DNA from: JADFOI01 sp965218935
GTDB taxonomy: Bacteria; Acidobacteriota; UBA6911; RPQK01; JADFOI01
DNA length: 64,000 bases
Reading direction: 5' to 3'
Assembly (NCBI GenBank): GCA_965218935.1
Contig: CBDCMH010000005.1
Location: forward strand, 248,001-312,000
Positions 43,746 to 53,019 of this stretch are shown here, piece after piece (the first letter of the stretch is position 1; every line of letters begins with the position of its first letter). Both the position numbers and the translations under genes were made by a program. The notes under the pieces are model-generated. The model did no database searches, was not told where the DNA came from, and was given only the letters and a program-made list of their open reading frames with translations.

Positions 43746-45104
43746 TTAAATCGGAAAGTTTAATTTAGGTAACCCTTTGGAAGAAAAGCCTTTACTGACC
43801 TTATTCATCATCTTCCTTGTCTGAACATACTGCTTGAGTAGACGATTTACTTCCGGAACCGGCCTCCCGCTGCCTTTGGCGATTCTCTTGCGCCGTGAGG
43901 CATTGATCGTCTTGTAAGCAACTCTCTCCTTCAAGGTCATGGAGTTGATGATTGCTTCCAGATGAGTCAATTGTTTCTCGTCAACCTGAAGCTTATTCAA
44001 TCCCTTCAGGGGACCCATTTGGGGAAGCATCCCTAACACCTGCTCTAACGGACCCAGCCTCCTGAGCTGCCTCAGCTGTTGACGGAAATCCTCCAGCGTG
44101 AACTCGTTGCGCTGCATCTTCTTGAGCATTTCCTGAGCCTGCTCTTCATCCACGATTTCTTCAGCCTTCTCGATCAGGCTCAGCACATCGCCCATCCCCA
44201 GTATGCGACTCGTCATTCGCTCCGGATGAAAGACTTCCAATGCCTCGTACTTCTCGCCGACACCAATGAACTTAATCGGCTTTCCGGTCACCGTCTTAAT
44301 GGAAAGAGCCGCTCCACCGCGGGCATCTCCGTCCATCTTGGTCAAAACAACGCCGGAGAGATTCAATCGCTCGTTAAACTCGCGGGCTGAATTCACGGCA
44401 TCCTGTCCTGTCATGGCATCGGCCACCAGCAGAATTTCCGTGGGTCGCACTCTCTCTGCAATGCGATCCAATTCCGCCATCAACTCTGAGTCGATGTGCA
44501 AGCGTCCTGCTGTATCAATCAAGAGAACCTCAAACCCTGTGTTGCGAGCGTGCCGTAGAGCATTGCTTGCCAATTCTACCGCATCACTACTCTTCTCCTC
44601 GTAGACCCCGATCCCAATGTCATGGGCAATAATCGACAGTTGCTCCATGGCGGCGGGACGGTAAACGTCTGTCGAGACCATCAGCGGTTGGAGTCCCTTA
44701 TTCCTCAACCAGAGGGCCAGCTTTCCAGTGGTCGTCGTCTTGCCGCTTCCTTGAAGACCAATCAACAAAATCACGCTGGGAGACGGCTTGGAAAACACCA
44801 GTTCCGCCTCCTCCCGCCCAAAGAGCTCCATGAGCTCGTCACGAACAATCTTCACAACCTGTTGAGCAGGCATCAGATCGCGAAGCACCTCTTGTCCGAG
44901 AGCCCTTTCCTTGACCCGAGACACGAACTCCTTCACCACCTTAAAGTGAACGTCCGCCTCCAGGAGGGCAATGCGAATTTCTCGCATCGCCACTTCGATA
45001 TGGCCTTCAGCAACGCGCCCTTCGCCCTTCAAATCGCGAAGAATTTTCTGTAACTTTGTTGATAAGTTTCCTAACATTCCTGTAAAAGGCTCCAGCACAG
45101 ACAT
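43746..45104 (-). CDS. ffh: signal recognition particle protein Ffh
   Basis: 452 residues. GTPase that delivers membrane proteins to SecYEG with 4.5S RNA. The N domain leads to G1 GLQGSGKTTTTGKLALW, then LLIDTAGRLHIDSELMAELD, GVVLTKMDGDARGGAALSIK, and the methionine-rich M domain with GSGRPVPEVNRLLKQYVQTR. Start at ATG 45104; a second Met nine codons in (MLGNLSTKL) matches the usual Ffh N-terminus and may be the real start. Divergent from selB. Confidence 0.97.
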   Translation of the reverse strand: MSVLEPFTGMLGNLSTKLQKILRDLKGEGRVAEGHIEVAMREIRIALLEADVHFKVVKEFVSRVKERALGQEVLRDLMPAQQVVKIVRDELMELFGREEAELVFSKPSPSVILLIGLQGSGKTTTTGKLALWLRNKGLQPLMVSTDVYRPAAMEQLSIIAHDIGIGVYEEKSSDAVELASNALRHARNTGFEVLLIDTAGRLHIDSELMAELDRIAERVRPTEILLVADAMTGQDAVNSAREFNERLNLSGVVLTKMDGDARGGAALSIKTVTGKPIKFIGVGEKYEALEVFHPERMTSRILGMGDVLSLIEKAEEIVDEEQAQEMLKKMQRNEFTLEDFRQQLRQLRRLGPLEQVLGMLPQMGPLKGLNKLQVDEKQLTHLEAIINSMTLKERVAYKTINASRRKRIAKGSGRPVPEVNRLLKQYVQTRKMMNKVSKGFSSKGLPKLNFPI

Positions 45105-45157
45105 TTTACCGAAACATTCGGGAGCAACTCCAGATATAGTTGGTTCTGAGCGCTAAT

Positions 45158-47089
45158 ATGAAGGACATCATCGTCGGGACCGCAGGCCATATTGACCACG
45201 GTAAGACCACGCTTCTGAAAGCCTTAACCGGCATGGACACCGACCGGCTAGAGGAGGAAAAACGCCGTGGTATCAGCATTGATATCGGTTTCGCTCATAT
45301 GCAGCTGGGAGATTCGCGGGTGGGCTTTATCGACGTCCCGGGACATGAAAAGTTTGTGAAAAATATGCTGGCAGGGATCGGTGGGATTCATCTGGCTCTA
45401 CTGGTCGTTGCAGCTGATGAATCGGTCATGCCCCAGACCATCGAGCATTTTCAGATTTGTAAGCTGCTGGAAATTCCAAGGGGTATTATCGCCATCACCA
45501 AAAAGCATCTGGTTGAAGAGGAGCTACTTTCTCTGGTTGAAGACGAGATTCGAGAACTGGTTCAGGGCAGTCCGCTGGAAAACGCTCCCATCGTAGCCGT
45601 GGATAGCGTTTCCGGAGAGGGCGTGGAACTTCTGAAAGAAACACTCCTGGAAGAAATCGACAAATCCCAGCAGGCCATCATCGATGCTCAACGTTCCCAT
45701 CAGATTTTCCGTCTTCCCGTTGACCGCATTTTTACGATCAGAGGGTTCGGTACGGTGGTCACGGGAACTCCTTATGCCGGTGTCTTGAAAAAGGGGGATG
45801 CAGTGACCGTGTATCCCTCCCTCAAGACAGGAAAGGTCCGAGGCATAGAGATTTTCAACCAGAGTGCTGAGCAGGCCATGGCCGGCCAAAGGACTGCATT
45901 GAATCTGAGCGGGTTGGAAACGGAAAATTTGAACAGAGGAATGCTGATTTCTAGGTCCAACGCTCTTGACTCCTCCTCCATGCTCGATGCCATCGTTCAC
46001 TTGCTGCCCACTGCTCCCAAGGCGCTCAAGGACCGTAGTGCGATCCGATTTCACCATGGGAGTGCTGAACTGATAGGTCGAATCCATCCTCTTGAAAACG
46101 ATCAACTTCTCCCGGGGGAGTCCATGCTCATTCAGTTCCGACTGCAAAGTCCTACAGTTTGCTGCCCCAAGGATCACTTCGTTTTACGCCGCTACTCACC
46201 CATGACGACCATCGGTGGGGGTGTGATTCTAGACAGCGCTCCCCAAAAACACCGAAAAAAGGACTTGCCCGGCATCCTCCCCGAGTTGAGAAAGCTGTGG
46301 TCGATGTTCAAAGAGAAGGATCCCGATCTGGATCGTGCCTTAGCCGAATACTTCGTCAAACTGCACCGTTTCTCGGGGGTCAGCTTGGCCAAGCTGGCGT
46401 CCCGCACCGGCTTTCTGGAAAATTACCTACTGGATCTCTTAAAGGGACTGGATTCCGTAGTCTTGATCTCTCAGGAGCCAGTCCGAGCCGTTTTTCAACC
46501 GGCTCTCGAGGAATTCAAGGCGCAAATCATCGGATTCCTTGCCGATTTCCACTCCAGTAATCCCTTGATTGTGGGTGTACCGCGAGAGGAACTCAAAGAG
46601 CGATTCTTTGGAAAAACCGGTAATGCTTACTTCACATTCGTTCTCAACCAGATGGAGAATGAAAAAAAGATTCAAATCAAGGGCAGCACCGTGTCGCTGC
46701 AGGGACAACAGCTGGCACTGAACCCAGAGCAAGACCAGGCGAAAAAAGACATTTTACAGCTGATTAAGAGAAAGGGTTTGCAACCTCCCACCTTGGAGGA
46801 ACTCCTGGAAACACTTCCCTACAACCATAGCCAGGTCCGTGATGTGTATTATTTTCTTTTACAGCAGGGGGAGCTGATACGGGTAAGCGACAATATCGTC
46901 CTTTCGCCCGGCCGGATCACCTTTCTCCAATCCCAGCTCAAGGAGTCTTTTCCAAGCGGGCATACCTTTACGGTGCCCGAGTTCAAGGATCTCTTCGGAA
47001 TCAGCCGCAAATACGCGATTCCCTTCCTCGAGTTCCTGGACCGCAAACGCATCACTCGGCGGATTGGCGACAAGCGCGTGGTGCTGTGA
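45158..47089 (+). CDS. selB: selenocysteine-specific elongation factor SelB
   Basis: 643 residues from ATG 45158 (frame open from TTG 45140). GTPase that carries Sec-tRNA to UGA codons marked by a SECIS element. Seen: GTAGHIDHGKTTLLKALTGM, DVPGHEKFVKNMLAGIGGIH, an EF-Tu-like domain (RIFTIRGFGTVVTGTPYAGV), and C-terminal winged helices, ending PFLEFLDRKRITRRIGDKRV. It shows the organism uses selenocysteine. selA, selD, tRNA-Sec and any selenoprotein gene are not in the window. Confidence 0.95.
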   Translation: MKDIIVGTAGHIDHGKTTLLKALTGMDTDRLEEEKRRGISIDIGFAHMQLGDSRVGFIDVPGHEKFVKNMLAGIGGIHLALLVVAADESVMPQTIEHFQICKLLEIPRGIIAITKKHLVEEELLSLVEDEIRELVQGSPLENAPIVAVDSVSGEGVELLKETLLEEIDKSQQAIIDAQRSHQIFRLPVDRIFTIRGFGTVVTGTPYAGVLKKGDAVTVYPSLKTGKVRGIEIFNQSAEQAMAGQRTALNLSGLETENLNRGMLISRSNALDSSSMLDAIVHLLPTAPKALKDRSAIRFHHGSAELIGRIHPLENDQLLPGESMLIQFRLQSPTVCCPKDHFVLRRYSPMTTIGGGVILDSAPQKHRKKDLPGILPELRKLWSMFKEKDPDLDRALAEYFVKLHRFSGVSLAKLASRTGFLENYLLDLLKGLDSVVLISQEPVRAVFQPALEEFKAQIIGFLADFHSSNPLIVGVPREELKERFFGKTGNAYFTFVLNQMENEKKIQIKGSTVSLQGQQLALNPEQDQAKKDILQLIKRKGLQPPTLEELLETLPYNHSQVRDVYYFLLQQGELIRVSDNIVLSPGRITFLQSQLKESFPSGHTFTVPEFKDLFGISRKYAIPFLEFLDRKRITRRIGDKRVVL

Positions 47090-47118
47090 TTGACAACAAA
47101 GAGGGTTAGGCGTAGCAT
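47090..47118 (+). promoter_or_regulatory. sigma-70-like promoter for tatA
   Basis: TTGACA (47090-47095), 17-base spacer, TAGCAT (47113-47118). It starts one base after the selB stop; transcription would begin near 47125, leaving a 20-base leader with GAGGTG seven bases before the tatA ATG. Confidence 0.6.
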
Positions 47119-47144
47119 AGGGGAATTAAACGAGGTGCAAGAGT

Positions 47145-47330
47145 ATGGGCGGTCTCGGAATGTCAGAACTCGTCATTATCCTTCTGATTGTGATTGTGAT
47201 TTTCGGCGCTAGTCGGCTTCCACAGCTGGGAAAGGGACTCGGGGAGGGCATTCGCAACTTCAAAGGTTCTCTCAAAGGTGGACCAGAGGAAGACACCGAA
47301 AAGGAGTCTGAGCACAAAACCCCTTCATAA
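47145..47330 (+). CDS. tatA: twin-arginine translocase subunit TatA
   Basis: 61 residues: one membrane helix (SELVIILLIVIVIFGASRLP), the FG hinge, then an amphipathic helix (LGKGLGEGIRNFKGSLKG) and a charged tail. It forms the variable-size channel component of the Tat pathway for folded proteins. tatB and tatC are not adjacent. Standalone gene with its own promoter. Confidence 0.95.
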   Translation: MGGLGMSELVIILLIVIVIFGASRLPQLGKGLGEGIRNFKGSLKGGPEEDTEKESEHKTPS

Positions 47331-47411
47331 GTGCTCTCAAGATCTTCAGCATTCCCCTACAGGTAATCGATATTTTTCACACCCATCGGGTATAGTTTCC
47401 CCTTTACGCTC

Positions 47412-47741
47412 TTAGGGAGGATTTTCTCTCGTTTCCGAGAGGATCCACTCCAGATAGGTGGGATCGCCATCTTCGATGGAAAGAGCAATCACCTCCGGGA
47501 CCTCGTAAGGGTGGAGCTCTTTGATGCGATGGATCAATGTTGCTAGTCGATCCTCAGCACTCTTCATGATCATCAGATGTTCGGCAGCATGCTCCAGTGC
47601 CTCTTTCCATCTGTAAATCGAGGTGATCTTGGGAACAATATTGACGCAGGCGGCGAGTCGTTCTTCTACCAGAATCTGGGCGATTCGTTCGGCCTCCTCA
47701 TGGGCGTCTATAGTTGAGAGAACTAAGTAACTCTTAGACAT
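47412..47741 (-). CDS. cutA: CutA-like divalent-cation tolerance protein
   Basis: 109 residues from ATG 47741, which gives the usual N-terminus (SKSYLVLSTIDAHEEAERIA); the frame is open to ATG 47759, which would overlap ftsB. Trimeric ferredoxin-like fold; signature VNIVPKITSIYRWKEALEHA then ELHPYEVPEVIALSIEDG. Biochemical role is still debated in the family. Divergent from ftsB with almost no gap, so the two share a control region. Confidence 0.93.
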   Translation of the reverse strand: MSKSYLVLSTIDAHEEAERIAQILVEERLAACVNIVPKITSIYRWKEALEHAAEHLMIMKSAEDRLATLIHRIKELHPYEVPEVIALSIEDGDPTYLEWILSETRENPP

Positions 47742-47752
47742 TCGTACTGGCC

Positions 47753-48049
47753 ATGACATTCAGCCGAAAAGCCAAAAGAGAGCTTTCCTGGATCCTGCTG
47801 TTCACCGGTTGCCTGGCTCTGCTGAGCATCTTACTGTTGGGAGACGGCGGTTTGATACAGCTGCGCAAGTATCGGGCAGAGTTACGAGGATTGCAACTGG
47901 AAAATCTCGATCTCAGACGACAACGCCGCCACTCCTTGCAAAAGATCGAAAAGCTTAAGACCGACCCTTACGAATGGGAACGGATTGCGCGAGAACGATA
48001 CAACTTCGCCCTCGAGGGCGACATCATCGTGAACCTCCCCGATCAGTGA
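47753..48049 (+). CDS. ftsB: FtsB/DivIC-like septum formation initiator
   Basis: 98 residues: a short cytoplasmic basic tail, one membrane helix (WILLFTGCLALLSILLLGD), then a periplasmic coiled coil (LRKYRAELRGLQLENLDLRR) and the conserved tail KTDPYEWERIARERYNFALE. Links FtsL and FtsQ at the division site. Usually near eno or in the cell wall cluster; here isolated. Confidence 0.88.
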   Translation: MTFSRKAKRELSWILLFTGCLALLSILLLGDGGLIQLRKYRAELRGLQLENLDLRRQRRHSLQKIEKLKTDPYEWERIARERYNFALEGDIIVNLPDQ

Positions 48050-48058
48050 CACGCTCGT

Positions 48059-48232
48059 AATTGCCAAAAGGACCCCTGTAAATCAACAAGTTGAGAGGAG
48101 TCTGGTACCGAATGGCGCCCCGGTAGGTCTCGACCCCGTAAAGCCCCAAGTCCTGCATCCTCGGCTTGCCGAGTTATGTTTAATTCGGTGCCAGACCTCT
48201 CTTAAATCCTTGATTTATGGGGCCAATTTTCG
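48059..48232. repeat. palindromic repeat with GAGAGG-GTCTGG-ACCGAAT arms
   Basis: Left arm (48059-48113) reads TAAATCAACAAGTTGAGAGG then AGTCTGGTACCGAAT; the right arm (48182-48232) is its imperfect inverted copy (ATTCGGTGCCAGACCTCTC then GATTTATGGGG). The 68-base loop contains CTCGGCTTGCCGAG. It fills the ftsB-dsbD gap. Unrelated to the TA-flanked family. Possibly a REP-like or MITE-like unit; only one copy is in the window. Confidence 0.65.
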
Positions 48233-48246
48233 GAACTACGTGCGTG

Positions 48247-50040
48247 TCACCGATTTGACGCGCGCTTCACCTGCTGGAGAAAATCATCGGGGCCCAAGTA
48301 ACCCACCACCCGCGATTCCTGCACTTCCCTTCCTTGAACATCAATAAAAACGATGGTGGGAACGCCGACGACAGCAAATTGGTCTCGCAGCGGCCTGGCT
48401 TCCGGCGACTCGAAGTGTGTTAAATCCACCTTGAGGGCCAGGAATGGATTCAGGGCTGCGATCACCTCTTCATCGCTGAAGGTAAATCGTTCCAACTCAC
48501 GGCAGGGGATACACCAATCGGCTGTAAAATCCAGAAGAACGGGACGGCCTTCTTCCCGGGCCTGATCAAAAAGAGCCGGATCATAGTTTTGCCACGCAAT
48601 GGCGACTCCCGGCGCTTCCGGGATCACGGCAAAAAGACCCACCGCCAGAGCGGCCAATCCTGTGGCTTTCTTCAGCAAGTTAAATGCGGCGGCGCCACCG
48701 CTGCTCTTGTCCAGCCAACCCAGCCAGGCGCCACTGACGAGGGCCAGAGCGAAGACCATCCAGGGAACGACTCCATCCGGAAACAAGGGAGCAATGAAGT
48801 AAAGGGCCAGTCCCAGCATGGCAAAGCCGAAGAGCTTCTCCACCCAAAGCATCCAAACGCCGGATCTGGGTAACTTCTTGAGACCGCCGGAAAACGTTCC
48901 CAGTGCGACGTAGGGTATACCCAGACCCAAGGATAGAGTAAAGAACATCCAGAACCCCACCCAGGGATTGCCGGTTGCGCCCACGTAAGTGAGCAAACCG
49001 ATGGTCACGGGCCCAACACAAGGCGCAGCAACGATGCCCACGACCAGTCCCATACTCAGCGCTCCCAGCACTCCTCCTCCGGCATCCCCGGAGACTTTCT
49101 GGCGAATGAAATTGGGTGCCTGAATCTGGTACACCCCAAACAGACTCAAGGCGAGAGCCACCATCATCCCGGCAATGCCCACTAGCACCCAGGGATTCTG
49201 AAGGAGTGCCCCAAACATCTGCCCGGTCAGGGCAGCCACGACCCCCATTACAGAATAGGTGACGGCAATGCCCAGCAGATACATGAGTGCCAATCCAAAA
49301 ACGCGCGAGGTCTTGCCTTCACTCTGTCTGCTGAAATAGCCAACCGTCACCGGAATCATAGGATAAACACAGGGTGTGAGATTCAAGGCCAAGCCCAGGA
49401 CAAAGAGCGCCAGCAGAGTCAGGAACCAACCCTGCTCCTCAATGAGAAGTCCGAGATTCGTTTCCGCCAAGCCCAGGGTCCCTCCCACGCTCTGATCCGA
49501 AGCGACGGACCCAAAGAGATCGGGATTGATCGGTCGGCTCGGCTGTTCCAAGCTGGCAATGTGAATGGGGATCCTGACCTCTTGGTTGGCAGGAGCCAAA
49601 CAGACTTCGTCATTGCAGGCCTGGTATCGGAAAGTGCCCCGAATGACCTTCTCACCGGACAAGTCATCCCCCGCGATGCTCGTAGGGAAACGGATGATGA
49701 CACGCCCCTCATAGACATCCAACTCTTCGTCAGCAAAGGCAAACTTAAGACGGACGGCTTCCGGATACTGCATCTTACCGAAGGTGAAACCGTCGGCCGG
49801 TTCCAGTTTCAACTCGGTTGGAATCAGATACTCCAGTGAGGGCGGATTGGCGTTGACATGCCAACCGTCTTCCACATCACCAATCACCGCGACCTGAAAG
49901 CTGCTCCCCGGGTGTACGGTGTCCACCGAAAGCGCGGTCTGGATCCTGACGAGGTTCTCGCCACTCATCAACTGGGCCTGGACCCATCCCGTGGCAATCA
50001 GACCCATCAATAACATCAGACAGGCGGATCTAATCTTCAT
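48247..50040 (-). CDS. dsbD: thiol:disulfide interchange protein DsbD
   Basis: 597 residues. Passes electrons from cytoplasmic thioredoxin to periplasmic thiol proteins. Signal peptide, then the N-terminal periplasmic domain with the redox pair ACNDEVC; the membrane domain of about eight helices carries Cys in LTPCVYPMIPVTVG and VAAPCVGPVTIGLL; the C-terminal thioredoxin domain has DFTADWCIPCRELERFTFSD. All three Cys pairs are present. Its start overlaps the pyrC end by 11 bases, so it is transcribed with the pyrimidine genes. Confidence 0.96.
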   Translation of the reverse strand: MKIRSACLMLLMGLIATGWVQAQLMSGENLVRIQTALSVDTVHPGSSFQVAVIGDVEDGWHVNANPPSLEYLIPTELKLEPADGFTFGKMQYPEAVRLKFAFADEELDVYEGRVIIRFPTSIAGDDLSGEKVIRGTFRYQACNDEVCLAPANQEVRIPIHIASLEQPSRPINPDLFGSVASDQSVGGTLGLAETNLGLLIEEQGWFLTLLALFVLGLALNLTPCVYPMIPVTVGYFSRQSEGKTSRVFGLALMYLLGIAVTYSVMGVVAALTGQMFGALLQNPWVLVGIAGMMVALALSLFGVYQIQAPNFIRQKVSGDAGGGVLGALSMGLVVGIVAAPCVGPVTIGLLTYVGATGNPWVGFWMFFTLSLGLGIPYVALGTFSGGLKKLPRSGVWMLWVEKLFGFAMLGLALYFIAPLFPDGVVPWMVFALALVSGAWLGWLDKSSGGAAAFNLLKKATGLAALAVGLFAVIPEAPGVAIAWQNYDPALFDQAREEGRPVLLDFTADWCIPCRELERFTFSDEEVIAALNPFLALKVDLTHFESPEARPLRDQFAVVGVPTIVFIDVQGREVQESRVVGYLGPDDFLQQVKRASNR

Positions 50041-51310
50041 GACGAAATATGATCTTCCCTTTCACAATGGTCATGACCGGTCCACCATGGAGTCTCCAAC
50101 CATGAAATGGAGAGTTGCGACTCTTGGATTTGAATTTCTTGACATCTACAATGATCTCACAATCGGGATTGATCACGGTAATATCCGCAATCGCTCCTTC
50201 TTTAAGGGTACCTCGACCCAGCTTGAGAATTCGGTCGGGATTCGTACTGAAAAGCTCCACCAGTCTTGAGACAGAAACAATTTTGGGCCGGATCAAAAAT
50301 TCCCAAGCCAGCGGCACCGCCGTCTCCATTCCGATGATTCCATTGGCCGCTTCCTCAAACGTCATCTCCTTTTCCAGACGTGTATGGGGGGCATGATCGG
50401 TGGCGATGCAATCGATGGAGCCATCGGACAGCCCTTTCAACATTGCCTTGACGTCGGATGCGGTGCGCAACGGTGGATACATCTTGAAGTTGGTGTCATA
50501 GTTCTTAATGTCGGTATCGCTCAACGTGAAGTGGTGGGGAGTAACTTCGCAGGTAACGGCGATTCCCTGCTTCTTGGCCTGGCGCACCCAGGCAAGTGAC
50601 TCTCGAGTGGAAATGTGGGCGATATGGATACGTCCACCTGTGATCCGGCTTAAGATCGTGTCGCGAACGACATCTAATTCCTCGGCTGCCCGGCTTATTC
50701 CTCGAACTCCCAGCCGGGTAGACATCCCACTTTCGTTCATATGGCCGGCGGCGGCAAGATGTCGATCCTCGCAATGATCCACAACCGGTATATCGAAGAT
50801 CTTGGCATACTCCAAAGCCCTACGCATGACCTGATTGTTCTCAACTGGATTCCCGTCATCGGTAATGGCTACCACTCCTGCCTTGACCATTTCGCCAATC
50901 TCGGAAAGTTCCTTCCCCTGTAGCCCTTTGGTAATGGCACCTGCAGGAAAAACATTCACCAAGCCAACCCGACCAGCCCGCTCCAAGATAAAACGCGTAA
51001 TGGCCTCGCTATCATTCACCGGCTCAGTATTGGGCATGCAGGCAATGCTGGTGAATCCTCCAGCTGCTGCAGCTTGGCTTCCGCTTAGAATGGTTTCCTT
51101 GTCTTCGCGGCCCGGTTCTCGCAAATGGACGTGCATATCGATGAAGCCAGGGGCCACCACACATTTGGAGGCATCCACGACTTGCCAACTTCTCTTAGGC
51201 TTTATCTTTCCAAGAGCGGCAACTCTTCCCTTTTCCACCAGCAGATCCAGTCTCTTCTCTATCTTCTGGCTGGGATCAACAACGGTTCCGCCTTGCAAGA
51301 GCAGTGTCAT
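50030..51310 (-). CDS. pyrC: dihydroorotase
   Basis: 426 residues, class I type. Cyclises carbamoyl-aspartate to dihydroorotate, third step of pyrimidine synthesis. Zinc ligands in FIDMHVHLREPGREDKETIL; VVDHCEDRHL; IHIAHISTRESLAWVRQAKK; and CIATDHAPHTRLEKEMTFEE with the catalytic Asp. ATGA overlap with pyrB upstream. Confidence 0.97.
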   Translation of the reverse strand: MTLLLQGGTVVDPSQKIEKRLDLLVEKGRVAALGKIKPKRSWQVVDASKCVVAPGFIDMHVHLREPGREDKETILSGSQAAAAGGFTSIACMPNTEPVNDSEAITRFILERAGRVGLVNVFPAGAITKGLQGKELSEIGEMVKAGVVAITDDGNPVENNQVMRRALEYAKIFDIPVVDHCEDRHLAAAGHMNESGMSTRLGVRGISRAAEELDVVRDTILSRITGGRIHIAHISTRESLAWVRQAKKQGIAVTCEVTPHHFTLSDTDIKNYDTNFKMYPPLRTASDVKAMLKGLSDGSIDCIATDHAPHTRLEKEMTFEEAANGIIGMETAVPLAWEFLIRPKIVSVSRLVELFSTNPDRILKLGRGTLKEGAIADITVINPDCEIIVDVKKFKSKSRNSPFHGWRLHGGPVMTIVKGKIIFRHED

Positions 51311-52245
51311 AGGCCGGTTTCCTCGCTGGCACCCAGCAAAAGGTAGAGGACAGCCATTCGAACTGCCACCCCGTTGGTGACCTGTTCGAAAATGACGGAG
51401 TATCCTGCTTCGGCAAGTTCTGGATCGATCTCAATACCCCGGTTGATCGGTCCGGGATGCATCACTATGGCGCTTCGCTTGGCCCACTTCATCTTTTTCA
51501 TATTCAGGCCGTAGAGAGCAAAGTACTCCTTGACCGACGGATAAAGGACATCCCTCTGCCTCTCCTTCTGCGTTCGTAACATCATGACCACATCTGCCCC
51601 CTGGAGCGCTTCCTTGATGTGATAGGTCACCTTGGCCCCGTAACTCTCGAATTCCGCGGGGATCAGAGTGGGAGGACCGCAGACGCAAACATGGGCTCCC
51701 ATCTTGACCAAAAGGAGGACATTGGATCGGGCCACGCGGCTGTGGGCTATGTCTCCCACGATGGCTACATGGAGGCCTTCAATGCTCTTTTTATGGTCCA
51801 GTATGGTGAGAACATCCAACAGCGCCTGGGTCGGATGCTCGTGCATCCCATCCCCTGCGTTGACAATAGAGGCGGACTCACAGTATCGGGCCAGTAGATG
51901 GGGAGCTCCCGCCGCACTGTGACGAACGGCGATGATATCCGGATTCATTGATTGCAAATTTTTCCCTGTATCAATCAGCGACTCCCCCTTGCTCACACTG
52001 CTCGCGGAAACGTTGACGTTGATGGAATCCGCGCCCAGCCGCTTGGCCGCAATTTCGAAAGACGATCGAGTCCGGGTCGAAGGTTCATAGAACAGATTGA
52101 TGAGGGACTTTCCCCGGAGTGTTGGGACCTTTTTGATCGCTCGGGTGGAGATTTCCTTAAAGCTTCGGGAAGTATTCAGAATCAATTCGATTTCATCAAG
52201 ATCAAGCTCTTCAATTCCCAGTAAATGTCTCCCGCGCAAAGGCAT
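51307..52245 (-). CDS. pyrB: aspartate carbamoyltransferase catalytic subunit
   Basis: 312 residues. First committed step of pyrimidine synthesis. Carbamoyl-phosphate site FYEPSTRTRSSFEIAAKRLG, HPTQALLDVLTILDHKKSIE, and aspartate-binding MMLRTQKERQRDVLYPSVKE. No pyrI regulatory subunit is seen. Overlaps pyrC by four bases; 70 bases after pyrR. Confidence 0.97.
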   Translation of the reverse strand: MPLRGRHLLGIEELDLDEIELILNTSRSFKEISTRAIKKVPTLRGKSLINLFYEPSTRTRSSFEIAAKRLGADSINVNVSASSVSKGESLIDTGKNLQSMNPDIIAVRHSAAGAPHLLARYCESASIVNAGDGMHEHPTQALLDVLTILDHKKSIEGLHVAIVGDIAHSRVARSNVLLLVKMGAHVCVCGPPTLIPAEFESYGAKVTYHIKEALQGADVVMMLRTQKERQRDVLYPSVKEYFALYGLNMKKMKWAKRSAIVMHPGPINRGIEIDPELAEAGYSVIFEQVTNGVAVRMAVLYLLLGASEETGL

Positions 52246-52252
52246 AATTTAA

Positions 52253-52312
52253 GACCCTGACCTCCTGACCTCCTGACCGCCTGCCACCAGATCCCGCTCT
52301 TCGTGGGTCAGG
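52253..52312. repeat. CTGACC/GGTCAG short-word inverted repeat between pyrR and pyrB
   Basis: CCTGACCTCCTGACCTCCTG on the left and GGGTCAGGTGGTCAG on the right form an imperfect stem. It resembles the words at 40460-40621. Could be a leader hairpin before pyrB, but its AT-poor arms and lack of a T-run do not fit a simple terminator. Confidence 0.5.
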
Positions 52313-52315
52313 TGG

Positions 52316-52879
52316 TCAGCTGTTCTTCTGCAAAAGCTCCTTTGTGGTCAAAAACACCCCTTCTTCTCCATCGACTGATGAAACGAGAACCTCCACCACC
52401 TCGTCTTCAGCAGTCTCAACGGATCTACCGATGTAGTCGGCTTGAATAGGCAACTCTCTATGCCCACGATCGATGAGGACGCCCAGTTCGATCCGCCTGG
52501 CACGTCCGTAGTCGAGCACACTCTCCAAGGCGGCTCGAGTCGTGCGACCCGTGTACAGGACATCGTCGATCAAAAGCACTTCCTTACCGGTCACATCGAA
52601 ATCGAGATGCGATCCCTCGACAACAGGCTGAGTATCAACCAAGGAGAGGTCATCTCGATAAAAAGTAATGTCCAGAATTCCAAGAGGAAGCTCCTCACCC
52701 GATAGCTTCTCAATCTTTTTCTGAAGTCTTTGCGCCAGTGGGACACCCCTTCGTCGGATTCCAATCAGTACCATGCTGCTGAGGTTTGGATGCGCTTGAG
52801 TAATTTCCGTTGCAATTCTGGACAGTTCCGCTTCCATTTCCTTGGGGGTCATCACTTGTTGGAGGTAAGTTGGCTTCAC
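52316..52879 (-). CDS. pyrR: bifunctional pyr operon regulator / uracil phosphoribosyltransferase PyrR
   Basis: 187 residues, GTG start at 52879 behind GGTGGA. PRPP-binding loop LLIDDVLYTGRTTRAALESV; IGIRRRGVPLAQRLQKKIEK; and DRGHRELPIQADYIGRSVET. In many bacteria PyrR binds the pyr leader RNA to promote attenuation when UMP is high. I found no convincing PyrR-binding hairpin upstream, so RNA control here is unproven. First gene of pyrR-pyrB-pyrC-dsbD. Confidence 0.95.
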   Translation of the reverse strand: MKPTYLQQVMTPKEMEAELSRIATEITQAHPNLSSMVLIGIRRRGVPLAQRLQKKIEKLSGEELPLGILDITFYRDDLSLVDTQPVVEGSHLDFDVTGKEVLLIDDVLYTGRTTRAALESVLDYGRARRIELGVLIDRGHRELPIQADYIGRSVETAEDEVVEVLVSSVDGEEGVFLTTKELLQKNS

Positions 52880-52944
52880 TGTTTTCCACCGAAAGGCGCT
52901 GGAAATGATAGCACAGGCCGTTTCAGACTGACCAGTGTGGGCTG

Positions 52945-53019
52945 GCCCGGACTATACTCTACTGCAGCGAACGAAATCATCCGCCTTGCCCGTGTTGCAC
53001 TAGGTCGGCCTCCTCAACG
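52945..53019. repeat. MITE-like palindromic element, copy 6 (right half deleted)
   Basis: The left end GCCCGGACTATACTCTACTG, the block GCAGCGAACGAAATCATCCG, and GGCCTCCTCAACG match copy 2; the rest of the element is missing. It lies between the divergent pyrR and pyrF genes, so it overlaps their shared control region. Confidence 0.75.
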
